Shown: piece by piece, positions 7,802-13,693 of the stretch
Numbering within the stretch: position 1 is the stretch's first letter
How the letters are laid out: the number at the start of each line of letters is the position of its first letter
The notes under the pieces: generated by a model
Told to the model about the DNA's origin: nothing
Seen by the model: the letters and a program-made list of their open reading frames with translations, nothing else
Database searches by the model: none
DNA from: an uncultured Oscillospiraceae bacterium
GTDB lineage: Bacteria; Bacillota; Clostridia; Oscillospirales; Oscillospiraceae
DNA: 13,693 bases
Reading direction: 5' to 3'
NCBI GenBank assembly: GCA_910587255.1
Contig: CAJUKT010000095.1
Location: forward strand, 1-13,693
Position numbers and translations under genes: made by a program

Positions 7802-9916
7802 GAGACAGGTGGACAGCTCAATGCGCTTGGTCTCGTCCATATCCTCAAAGGCGATGAGGGCGATATTGCCCAGCCGTCCCAGAATCTCGCCCTTGCCGAA
7901 CTGCTTATGTACCACCTCGGCCCCGGCCATGAAATCCTCCATCCGCTTCGCCAGCTGGGCCGGGGTGGGGCCGTCCTCGTAAACGGGGCGCTTGGCCTTC
8001 TTGGGCTTGGGCTGGGGGTTAATCTGAGGCGTGGGCTGGGGTTCCATAATAGTGGTTTCCTGGCCCAGAAGCTGGTCGATGAAGGTGCGGCCCGCCGCCA
8101 TGGGTTCACCAAACCGGCTCTCGTAGCAAAGCAGATCCAGCTCCCGTTTGGCCCGGGTGGCCCCCACGTAGAACAACCGCCGCTCCTCCTCCAAAGCGGC
8201 CCGTCCCTCGTCATCGTGGGGGAACGGGTCGGATGGAAAAGTGCCGTCCACCGCGTCGATGAGGATCACCCGGTCATACTCCAGCCCTTTGCTGGCGTGG
8301 ATGGTGGACAGCACGAAGGGGCAGGCCGGGTCTGGCTCCAGGCCCTCGATGGTGTCCTTTAGCTCCCGCAGGCGCAAAAGGAATTCACCCGTTACCGGGG
8401 TCTGATTGGCCAGGGACAGCAGTACATCCAGCTTGGACGTGTCCATCTTCTGCTCCCGCAGATAGTCCCCGTAGCCCATGAACTTCACCAGCCGCTGGAT
8501 GGCGGCAAAGCTGGTGAGCTGGGGAAATTTTGAGTAGTGGGTCTGGAGTGCCCGCAGCTTGCCGTACTGCCAGGGCTCCAGCCCCTCGTTGGCCAGCAGG
8601 CGGTCGAACACTGACTCGTCCTCAGCCATCCCCCGGAGCATGGCCGCCAGCACCGGCTTCTTTACCTTGAAATCCAGCTTGTAGTAAAACCGAAGGAACT
8701 TTTCCCAGTTGGCGTCGTCAAAGGCGAACTCCAGCATATCGGTGACATCCCGCACGATGGGGCTGGAGAAGAAGAAGCCCTCCCGCTGGCGGCAGGCGTA
8801 GGGGATACCCTCCCGCTCCAGCAGGTCGATGAGGGGCAGGGCGCTGTCGTTGTTGCGGTACAGCACCGCTGTCTGCTCCTTGCAGTTTTGCGCCACCTTC
8901 AGCAGATAGCGGTACTGACGGTTATAGTCCGCCAGCGCCACCTTCTTCACGGGAGCGCCCTGGGAATTGTCCGTGCGCATATGCTTGGGGCGGCGGCTCT
9001 CATTGCGCTGGATGAACGAGTCCGCCGCCTCCACGATGGCCTGGGTGGAGCGGTAGTTGGTCTCCATCATCAGCACCCTGGCCCCCGGCCACACCCGCTC
9101 AAATTCCAGCAGGGCCTGGGGCCACGCCGCCCGGAAGCCGTAAATGCTTTGATCCTCGTCCCCCACCATGAAGATGTTCCGGGACTTGACCGCCAGCAGG
9201 CGCAGGATGGCGTGCTGGATCTTGGACGTGTCCTGGGCCTCGTCAACACAGAGAAAAGGCCAGCAGCGCTGAAAATGAGCCAGGATGTCCGGGTGCTGCC
9301 GGAAAATGCGGTAGGTGAACACCATCTGATCGTCAAAGTCCATGAGGCGGTGTTTCAATAGAAACGCCTGGTAGCCCTTGTAGACTGACGGAAAATCCAT
9401 GCCGTCCACCTGGTGGGCCTCCACGTCCGCGTCGCTGAACATCATGTTCTTACAGTAGGTGATGTGGGTGCGGGCCTCCTTCACCTGCTGATCTGGAGGG
9501 TATCCGCCCCCGCCCTTGGCCAGCAGCTCCCGGATCACCGCGTTGAGCTGGGCCTCATCGTCCGCCAGGGCGAAGGGCTGGGCGCCCTTCTGGGCGGCGT
9601 AGTAGCGGATCGCCACCGCGCACAGGCCGTTGATGGTGCGGAAGGTGAGCTTGTCTGCGTATTCCTCGCCAAAAAAGCGCACGAACCGGGCCTTCATGTC
9701 ACGGGTGGCGGCGACGGTGTATGTAACGGTGAGGATGTTCTCCGGACGGATATTTTTGCAGTAGATCATATACCCCAGACGGGTGACCAGCACGGTGGTC
9801 TTGCCGCTCCCCGGCACCGCCAGGAGCAGCACCGGGCCATCCACCTGCTGCACCGCGGCCTCCTGCTGGGGGTTGAGTCGGACGCGGTATAGGGTCTTGA
9901 ATTCGCTGTAGGTCAT
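7769..9916 (-). CDS. UvrD/PcrA-like superfamily 1 DNA helicase
   Basis: ATP-driven 3'-5' DNA unwinding enzyme, 715 residues from the ATG at 9916 (MTYSEFKTLY), close to the length of PcrA and UvrD. Motifs in order: Q-motif region LNPQQEAAV (15-23), Walker A AVPGSGKTT (33-41), DEAQDT (225-230), GDEDQSIYGFR (252-262), NYRST (287-291), STIHASKGLEYD (537-548) and YVGATRAKREL (583-593). All are intact. A Tudor-like C-terminal end with HKQFGKGEI (670-678) is seen in PcrA/UvrD. A proline-rich linker (626-645) precedes it. The frame stays open upstream to 10039, but 9916 is preferred: the helicase N-terminus begins there and AAGGTGG lies just upstream. The gene diverges from the methyltransferase with 43 bases between starts. 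Repair or element-replication roles are possible; a defence role is speculative. Confidence 0.93.
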   Translation of the reverse strand: MTYSEFKTLYRVRLNPQQEAAVQQVDGPVLLLAVPGSGKTTVLVTRLGYMIYCKNIRPENILTVTYTVAATRDMKARFVRFFGEEYADKLTFRTINGLCAVAIRYYAAQKGAQPFALADDEAQLNAVIRELLAKGGGGYPPDQQVKEARTHITYCKNMMFSDADVEAHQVDGMDFPSVYKGYQAFLLKHRLMDFDDQMVFTYRIFRQHPDILAHFQRCWPFLCVDEAQDTSKIQHAILRLLAVKSRNIFMVGDEDQSIYGFRAAWPQALLEFERVWPGARVLMMETNYRSTQAIVEAADSFIQRNESRRPKHMRTDNSQGAPVKKVALADYNRQYRYLLKVAQNCKEQTAVLYRNNDSALPLIDLLEREGIPYACRQREGFFFSSPIVRDVTDMLEFAFDDANWEKFLRFYYKLDFKVKKPVLAAMLRGMAEDESVFDRLLANEGLEPWQYGKLRALQTHYSKFPQLTSFAAIQRLVKFMGYGDYLREQKMDTSKLDVLLSLANQTPVTGEFLLRLRELKDTIEGLEPDPACPFVLSTIHASKGLEYDRVILIDAVDGTFPSDPFPHDDEGRAALEEERRLFYVGATRAKRELDLLCYESRFGEPMAAGRTFIDQLLGQETTIMEPQPTPQINPQPKPKKAKRPVYEDGPTPAQLAKRMEDFMAGAEVVHKQFGKGEILGRLGNIALIAFEDMDETKRIELSTCLKKGLMKLAGQ

Positions 9917-9959
9917 GGACTCACCCCACCTTGGAACGTCGATCATGAAGGAAGTGATT

Positions 9960-10904
9960 ATGATAGAAACGATTCTGTTGGGCGACGCGGCGGAACAGCT
10001 GCGCACACTGGACGCGGACAGCGTCCACTGCTGCGTCACCTCGCCGCCCTATTACGGCTTGCGGGACTACGGCGTACCGGGCCAGATCGGTCAGGAGACA
10101 ACCCCAGAGGAGTACATTGGCAAGCTGATTCAGGTTTTCTGGGAGGTGCGCCGGGTGCTGCGCCCGGACGGCACCCTGTGGCTCAATATCGGGGACAGCT
10201 ACACCAGTGGTGGAAGAAAAACCCGGGATCATGACAAAAAGCTCCCCGCCCGGGCTGCGAACCGACGGCCCAATACGCCAGGGGGCATGAAACCCAAAGA
10301 CCTGATGGGCATACCATGGGCGCTGGCTTTCGCGCTGCGTTCGGACGGCTGGTACCTGCGCCAAGACATCATCTGGCACAAGCCCCGGTGCATTCCGGAG
10401 AGCGTCCGTGACCGCTGCACCAGGAGCCATGAATACATCTTTTTGCTCTCCAAATCGGAGCGCTATTTTTTTGACGCTGACGCAATCAAAGAGCCTGCGG
10501 CAGAAAGCACAAAGATTCGAATGGCGCAGGATATCCAGTACCAGGCGGGCTCGTTTCGTCAGCCGGGGAAAACCAACGGCCCGTTGAAACCGGGCGGCGA
10601 TGGGGAAACCCGAAACAAGCGGAGCGTGTGGAGCGTATGCCCCGCATACTACAAGGGCGCGCACTTCGCGGTGTACCCGGAAGGGTTAGTGGAACCCTGC
10701 GTCCTGGCTGGATGCCCCGAGGGCGGAACCGTGCTGGATCCCTTCATGGGCAGCGGCACCACCGGGGTGGTAGCCAAGCGCCTGCGGCGGAATTTCATCG
10801 GCATCGAGCTCAACCCGGAATACCGGGAAATGGCGCTGGCCCGGATCGATGCCACAGAAATCGAATATGAGCAGATGAAGCTGCGGGTCGGACCCGGTGC
10901 ATAA
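9960..10904 (+). CDS. Beta-class site-specific DNA methyltransferase (N4-cytosine or N6-adenine)
   Basis: Transfers a methyl group from S-adenosylmethionine to an exocyclic amine of a DNA base. The 314 residues show TSPPYYGLRDYG (27-38, motif IV), VLRPDGTLWLNIGDSY (motif V region, 67-81), LRQDIIWHKP (133-142, motif VIII), HFAVYPEGLVEP (245-range, motif X) and DPFMGSGTTG (260-269, motif I) followed by GIELNPEY. Motif IV before motif I marks the beta class. SPPY is commoner in N4-cytosine enzymes, but N6-adenine cannot be excluded. The ATG at 9960 is chosen over earlier in-frame codons because GAAGGAAG (9947-9954) precedes it at good spacing. No restriction enzyme is adjacent, so it looks like a solo or anti-restriction methylase. 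Its stop lies in a hairpin facing the nitroreductase gene. Confidence 0.93.
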   Translation: MIETILLGDAAEQLRTLDADSVHCCVTSPPYYGLRDYGVPGQIGQETTPEEYIGKLIQVFWEVRRVLRPDGTLWLNIGDSYTSGGRKTRDHDKKLPARAANRRPNTPGGMKPKDLMGIPWALAFALRSDGWYLRQDIIWHKPRCIPESVRDRCTRSHEYIFLLSKSERYFFDADAIKEPAAESTKIRMAQDIQYQAGSFRQPGKTNGPLKPGGDGETRNKRSVWSVCPAYYKGAHFAVYPEGLVEPCVLAGCPEGGTVLDPFMGSGTTGVVAKRLRRNFIGIELNPEYREMALARIDATEIEYEQMKLRVGPGA

Positions 10905-10914
10905 ACCGGGTCCG
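10889..10914. terminator. Hairpin between convergent methyltransferase and nitroreductase genes
   Basis: Perfect 10-bp inverted repeat CGGACCCGGT (10889-10898) and ACCGGGTCCG (10905-10914) with loop GCATAA, which contains the methyltransferase TAA stop. It sits 9 bases from the nitroreductase stop. Neither side has a T run, so it is not a classical intrinsic terminator, but its place suggests transcript-end shaping for both genes. Confidence 0.5.
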
Positions 10915-10922
10915 GCTCCGCT

Positions 10923-11450
10923 TCATTCCACCCAGAACACCCGACCGTCCTTGCGCTCTGCGGCCTTTGGCGCCTCGCCGTCGATATACCCCACCGCGCA
11001 ATGGCCGATGCCCTCCCACTCGCCGCCGATCCCGAGACTGGACAGGAGCTCCTGGTACTTGACCATCTCAAATTCTTCCCTGGCGCGGTTGATCCAGATG
11101 CTCCCCAGCCCCAGCGCGTGGGCCGCCAGCATCATGTTCCCCATGACCAGGCTCCCATCATAGACACGGTTTGGCCAATCCTTTTCCGCCAGGACAATCA
11201 AAATGGCGGGTGCGCCGTAGAAGGGGTCGAAGCCCTTCTCCCAGCCGCCGATCTCGCGGTTGTCGGCGGCAATCTGATCCCGCAGTTCCCGGTTCGTCAC
11301 CGCCAGGGTGAGCGTTGCCTGCCGCCCCTTGCCGTTGGCGGCATAGCGTCCGGCCCGGATGATCTTTTCCAGATCTTCTTTTTTCGGCATATCGGGCTTG
11401 AATTTGCGGATGCTCCGCCGCTCCTCCATGGCTTTTAAGATATCATTCAT
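10923..11450 (-). CDS. Nitroreductase family protein (FMN-dependent oxidoreductase)
   Basis: Predicted cytoplasmic flavoprotein reducing nitro or quinone compounds with NAD(P)H. The 175 residues begin with the family's flavin-binding block ERRSIRKFKPD (10-20). They continue with AGRYAANGKGRQ (33-44), a central YGAPAILIVLA strand (78-88), the helix with NMMLAAHALGLGSIWI (105-120) and a short C-terminal part with VGYIDGEAPK. Length fits the small single-domain nitroreductases. The ATG at 11450 has GAGGAGG eight bases upstream (11459-11465). It is second in a minus-strand unit: the remnant gene ends four bases before this start, and the ribosome site lies inside the remnant's last codons. The natural substrate cannot be told. 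It resembles accessory cargo. Confidence 0.92.
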   Translation of the reverse strand: MNDILKAMEERRSIRKFKPDMPKKEDLEKIIRAGRYAANGKGRQATLTLAVTNRELRDQIAADNREIGGWEKGFDPFYGAPAILIVLAEKDWPNRVYDGSLVMGNMMLAAHALGLGSIWINRAREEFEMVKYQELLSSLGIGGEWEGIGHCAVGYIDGEAPKAAERKDGRVFWVE

Positions 11451-11454
11451 GGTT

Positions 11455-11583
11455 CAGTCCTCCTCGTCCAGCCGCTCGATTTTGAAGATCACCGGCCTGG
11501 GGAGCCGCGCAGTATGCCGCCTGTAATTCTGGGTACAGCTTTTTGTCCAGAATGGTCAGTTTCACTTTGTGCTTCAAAACCAT
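11455..11583 (-). pseudogene. Internally deleted TIGR04076-like gene remnant
   Basis: Reading the minus strand from ATG 11583 (AGGAGGG just upstream at 11585-11591) gives MVLKHKVKLTILDKKLYPEL then QAAYCA, which looks like the N-terminus of TIGR04076 family proteins as I remember them. Shortly after, another frame reads RPVIFKIERLDEED and a TGA at 11455-11457, which looks like the C-terminus of the same family. The middle, some 60-80 residues with the family's cysteine-rich part, is missing and the two ends are out of frame. So the original two-gene unit was a TIGR04076 protein plus nitroreductase, now reduced to a leader that still carries the promoter, a start and the nitroreductase ribosome site. 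Family identity is from memory and moderately sure. Confidence 0.7.
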
Positions 11584-11603
11584 TCCCTCCTGTCAGTATT
11601 TTG

Positions 11604-12530
11604 ATGGGTCGATTATATCATGGAAAGAAGGGATACACAATTTTTATTTGGGACTTTGTGGCCTCCACCATCCTGGACGAGCTGCTGGACTGGGCGTACA
11701 GCCAGGCGGCGGGCTTCCTGGGGGCATTCTTCGCCCTCATGGGCAACATGGGGGTGGAGCTGTTTGACCTGACCTGGGTGCAGGCCGTGGTGCGCTTCTT
11801 CTCCCAGTTGGGCTGGGCGCTGTTCGCTGTCAGCGTGGTGGTGTCCTGTTTTGAGTTCGGCATCGAATATTCCTCGGGCCGGGGGAACATCCGCCATACC
11901 GCCATCAACTGCCTCAAGGGCTTTATGGCGGCAAGCCTGTTCTCCACCGTCCCCGTCCGATTGTATGCCCTGTCCGTGTCCCTCCAAGCCAGCTTCACCG
12001 CTGGCATCACCGGGCTGGGGGACATCGGATCGCTGGGTCAAAGCCTGATCGCCAAGCTCACCACCCCGGAGGGGCTGATCGCCTCCGGGGTGGATTTCAT
12101 TTTCGGCGGACCGTCATTCAACCCCATCATGATGCTGTTCTGCGTGATTCTGATGGCCTACGCCGTGCTGAAGGTGTTCTTCGCCAACCTGAAGCGGGGC
12201 GGCATCCTGCTCATCCAGATCGCGGTGGGGGCGCTGTATATGTTCAGCGTCCCCCGGGGCTACAACGACGGCTTCACCCAGTGGTGCAAGCAGATCGTGG
12301 GACTGTGCCTCACCGCCTTTCTGCAATCCACCATCCTGGTGGCGGGGCTGATGGTGTTCAGCGACCACGCCCTGCTGGGACTGATGCTGTCCGCAGGGGA
12401 GGTGCCCCGGATCGCCGGGGCCTTCGGACTGGATACCTCCACCAAGGCCAGCCTCACCTCCGCCGTCCATACCGCCCAGATGGCGGTGAGCACCACTAAA
12501 GTCATCGCCAGCGCAGTTGGAGGAAAATAA
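11604..12530 (+). CDS. TrbL/VirB6-like conjugal transfer membrane protein
   Basis: Polytopic inner-membrane component of a type IV secretion (mating) channel. It begins near IWDFVASTILDELLDWAYS, a stretch I recognise from TrbL-like proteins of Tn1549-type elements. Hydrophobic segments follow, near FLGAFFALMGN, VVRFFSQLGWALFAVSVVVS, CLKGFMAASLFSTV, IMMLFCVILMAYAVLKVFF, GILLIQIAVGALYMFSV and QIVGLCLTAFLQSTILVAGLMV. The C-terminal 45 residues are soluble. The start is uncertain. ATG 11604 gives 308 residues but lacks a ribosome site and adds an unfamiliar MGRLYHGKKGYTI leader. The familiar N-terminus begins at ATT 11640, which has AGAAGGG at 11627-11633. The element's normal leader appears replaced by cargo. 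DUF4406 and methyltransferase genes follow closely in the same direction. Confidence 0.85.
   Translation: MGRLYHGKKGYTIFIWDFVASTILDELLDWAYSQAAGFLGAFFALMGNMGVELFDLTWVQAVVRFFSQLGWALFAVSVVVSCFEFGIEYSSGRGNIRHTAINCLKGFMAASLFSTVPVRLYALSVSLQASFTAGITGLGDIGSLGQSLIAKLTTPEGLIASGVDFIFGGPSFNPIMMLFCVILMAYAVLKVFFANLKRGGILLIQIAVGALYMFSVPRGYNDGFTQWCKQIVGLCLTAFLQSTILVAGLMVFSDHALLGLMLSAGEVPRIAGAFGLDTSTKASLTSAVHTAQMAVSTTKVIASAVGGK
11612..11640 (-). promoter_or_regulatory. Sigma-70-type promoter for the remnant-nitroreductase unit
   Basis: On the minus strand TTGTGT (plus positions 11635-11640) and a perfect TATAAT (11612-11617) are 17 bases apart. Transcription would start near 11605, about 15 bases before the AGGAGGG site of the remnant gene. 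It overlaps the start region of the divergent TrbL-like gene. Confidence 0.6.
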
Positions 12531-12557
12531 TTCTACGAAGAAGGAGAACGATCATAG

Positions 12558-12953
12558 ATGAGAAAACTGGTATACATTTCCTCTCCGCTGTTCGGTGATG
12601 CGAAGCGGGACCACAGTCTCGCCTGGCATGCGTGTCGGATGGCCATGGCCCGGGGAAACACTCCCTTTTCCTCTCACCTGCTGTATTCCCAGATGCTGGA
12701 CTGCAATGACCCTGCCCAGCGGGAACTGGAAACGAGGATGAGCGGCCAGATGCTGTCCTTGTGCGATGAACTGTGGCTGTGCGGCGATGTCATCAGCCCC
12801 GGCATGGCTGCCGATGAGCAGCTTGCGAAAGAGCAGGACATCCCGGTCAAGTACGTCAGCATGGAGGAGATGACATTCCGTCCCCCCGATGAGCAGGCTT
12901 GGGAGGAATGGACGGAAGAACCCCCCTGGCCCGCTATGACCACGATATGCTGA
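12558..12953 (+). CDS. DUF4406-like protein (nucleoside 2-deoxyribosyltransferase-like fold)
   Basis: 131 residues, beginning KLVYISSPLFGDAKRD, then HACRMAMARGNTPFSSHLLY, a central SGQMLSLCDELWLCGDVISPGMAADEQLAKEQDIPVKYV and an acidic, tryptophan-rich tail. The YISSP start, the CDELW.CGD strand and the SPGM..E..LA block match the DUF4406/DUF7768 group, related in fold to nucleoside 2-deoxyribosyltransferases. Activity is unproven; handling of nucleotides or of a modified base is a guess. AAGGAG at 12541-12546 precedes ATG 12558. The last codons overlap the start of the cytosine methyltransferase by seven bases (ATG 12947, TGA 12951-12953), which suggests coupled translation. Such genes are often found beside methyltransferases in phages and mobile elements. 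Confidence 0.78.
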   Translation: MRKLVYISSPLFGDAKRDHSLAWHACRMAMARGNTPFSSHLLYSQMLDCNDPAQRELETRMSGQMLSLCDELWLCGDVISPGMAADEQLAKEQDIPVKYVSMEEMTFRPPDEQAWEEWTEEPPWPAMTTIC

Positions 12954-13633
12954 CCATGGGCTCCCTCTTCGATGGCATCGGTGGCTTCCCCTTGGCGGCG
13001 GTGCGCAATGGGATTGTCCCGGTCTGGGCCAGCGAGATCGAGGCGTTTCCCATCCGGGTGACCCAAAAGCATTTCCCCAACATGATCCATGTGGGGGATA
13101 TCACCAAGCTGGACGGGGCCAAACTGCCCCCAGTGGACATCATCTGCGGGGGCTCACCGTGCCAGGATCTGAGCGTGGCATCCCCCACCAGGGCAGGACT
13201 GGCCGGGGCCCGCTCCGGCCTTTTTATGGAACAAATCCGAATTGTAAAGGAGATGAGAGCGGCAGATGTACACAGAGGGAGAACAGCTCGTTTTGTTCGC
13301 CCCCGATTTATGGCATGGGAAAACGTCCCGGGAGCCTTTAGCTCGGGCTCCCCGAAGGGGGAGGACTTCCGAATCGTCCTCGAGGAGACCTGCAAAATTA
13401 GTTGCGATACCGTATATGTCCCTGGACCTCACCCCTGGAAATGGAAATTTGCTGGGCGAATCCTATTGGGAGATTCTTTCTCCCTCGCCTGGCGGGTCTT
13501 GGACGCTCAATACTGGGGTCTCGCCCAGAGAAGGGCGCGCGTGTTCCTTATCGCAGATTTTGGAGGACTCACCGCCCCAAAAATACTATTTGAGCCGGAA
13601 AGCCTGCCTGGGTATCCTGCGCCGGGCCCGTGA
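12947..13633 (+). CDS. C5-cytosine DNA methyltransferase, short form lacking TRD and motifs IX-X
   Basis: Methylates carbon 5 of cytosine in DNA using S-adenosylmethionine. From ATG 12947 there are 228 residues. Motif I is SLFDGIGGFPLAA (6-18); motif II is near VWASEIE (26-32); motif IV is GGSPCQDLS (68-76) with catalytic C72. Motif VI is WENVPGAF (124-131), followed by GEDFRIVLEE, and motif VIII is AQRRARVFLIADFGG (193-207). The frame then stops after PGYPAPGP, so the target-recognition region and motifs IX and X seen in enzymes such as M.HhaI (327 residues) are absent. ATG 12956 is an alternative start. No strong ribosome site is seen; translation may be coupled to the DUF4406 gene. From 13266 a second frame overlaps it. 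Whether it is active alone is doubtful. Confidence 0.85.
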   Translation: MLTMGSLFDGIGGFPLAAVRNGIVPVWASEIEAFPIRVTQKHFPNMIHVGDITKLDGAKLPPVDIICGGSPCQDLSVASPTRAGLAGARSGLFMEQIRIVKEMRAADVHRGRTARFVRPRFMAWENVPGAFSSGSPKGEDFRIVLEETCKISCDTVYVPGPHPWKWKFAGRILLGDSFSLAWRVLDAQYWGLAQRRARVFLIADFGGLTAPKILFEPESLPGYPAPGP

Positions 13634-13693
13634 GCGGGGCAAGCCCCTGCCTCCTCAGCTGGAGGCGGCGCTGAAAGCCCAGGCGGGGCTGAC
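13266..13693 (+). CDS. Overlapping open frame inside the C5 methyltransferase gene (runs off window)
   Basis: An unbroken frame of 142 codons from ATG 13266 to the window end, same strand but a different frame from the methyltransferase. It starts MYTEGEQLVLFAPDLWHGKT, has a basic Ser/Arg-rich stretch (about 21-45), then LDLTPGNGNLLGESYWEI (53-70), WTLNTGVSPRE (79-89), SLSQILEDSPPQKYYLS (94-110) and a basic helix ACLGILRRARERGKPLPPQL (113-132). AAAGGAG at 13246-13252 lies 13 bases before the ATG. I recall similar 'YTEEQLVLFAPD...SQILED...KYYLS..ACLGILRRA' proteins from Clostridia mobile elements, but know no function. The part after 13633 continues as credible protein where the methyltransferase frame has ended. 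It could be a genuine overprinted gene, or the true downstream frame of a rearranged methyltransferase. Confidence 0.72.
   Translation, partial: MYTEGEQLVLFAPDLWHGKTSREPLARAPRRGRTSESSSRRPAKLVAIPYMSLDLTPGNGNLLGESYWEILSPSPGGSWTLNTGVSPREGRACSLSQILEDSPPQKYYLSRKACLGILRRARERGKPLPPQLEAALKAQAGL

Noticed and set aside
8888..9892. Plus-strand open frames opposite the helicase
   Set aside because: They mirror conserved helicase motifs on the other strand and show no protein-like features.
9921..10664. Antisense open frame (about 247 codons) inside the beta methyltransferase
   Set aside because: Opposite a gene with all methyltransferase motifs; no motif or ribosome site supports it.
1..13693. CRISPR array, tRNA or rRNA genes
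   Set aside because: No regularly spaced short repeats and no cloverleaf or rRNA-like stretches were seen on either strand; repeats present are protein-module repeats.

Overview
The window looks like part of an integrative and conjugative element of the Tn1549 kind from a GC-rich gut Clostridia (Oscillospiraceae or Lachnospiraceae type). That call rests on protein content: a very long CnaB/SpaA-repeat surface protein, a small DUF3852 secreted/membrane protein, a TrbL/VirB6-like conjugation membrane protein, two solo DNA methyltransferases and an LtrA-type group II intron. Assignment to a species is not possible from this sequence.

Layout. Positions 1-7221 hold one surface-protein gene (5' end outside the window) built from about 14 CnaB modules. 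It is interrupted by a 2534-bp group II intron (1693-4226) carrying its own reverse transcriptase/maturase (2302-4107). Removing the intron joins the exons exactly in frame. The gene is also shifted by one base at a run of six C (6607-6612), and its product ends in LPTTGY with no membrane tail. After a hairpin-rich gap (7222-7420) comes the DUF3852 gene (7421-7768).

Positions 7769-11583 look like cargo set between conjugation genes: a UvrD/PcrA-like helicase (minus strand), a beta-class DNA methyltransferase (plus), and a nitroreductase preceded by an internally deleted TIGR04076-like remnant (minus, one promoter). The TrbL-like gene follows (plus), with an unclear start beside that promoter. 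Next come a DUF4406-like gene and a C5 cytosine methyltransferase whose start overlaps its stop.

The most unusual feature is at the right edge. From 13266 to the window end a second open frame runs in the same direction inside the methyltransferase gene, with its own Shine-Dalgarno and start codon. Both frames look like real protein over about 370 bases. The methyltransferase frame ends soon after motif VIII, without a target-recognition domain or motifs IX and X, while the second frame runs on past the window.

How the genes may work together (inference): the surface protein, DUF3852 and TrbL products serve cell contact and the mating channel. The two methyltransferases, with no restriction nuclease in view, may protect the element during transfer. 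The helicase, nitroreductase and intron are passengers.
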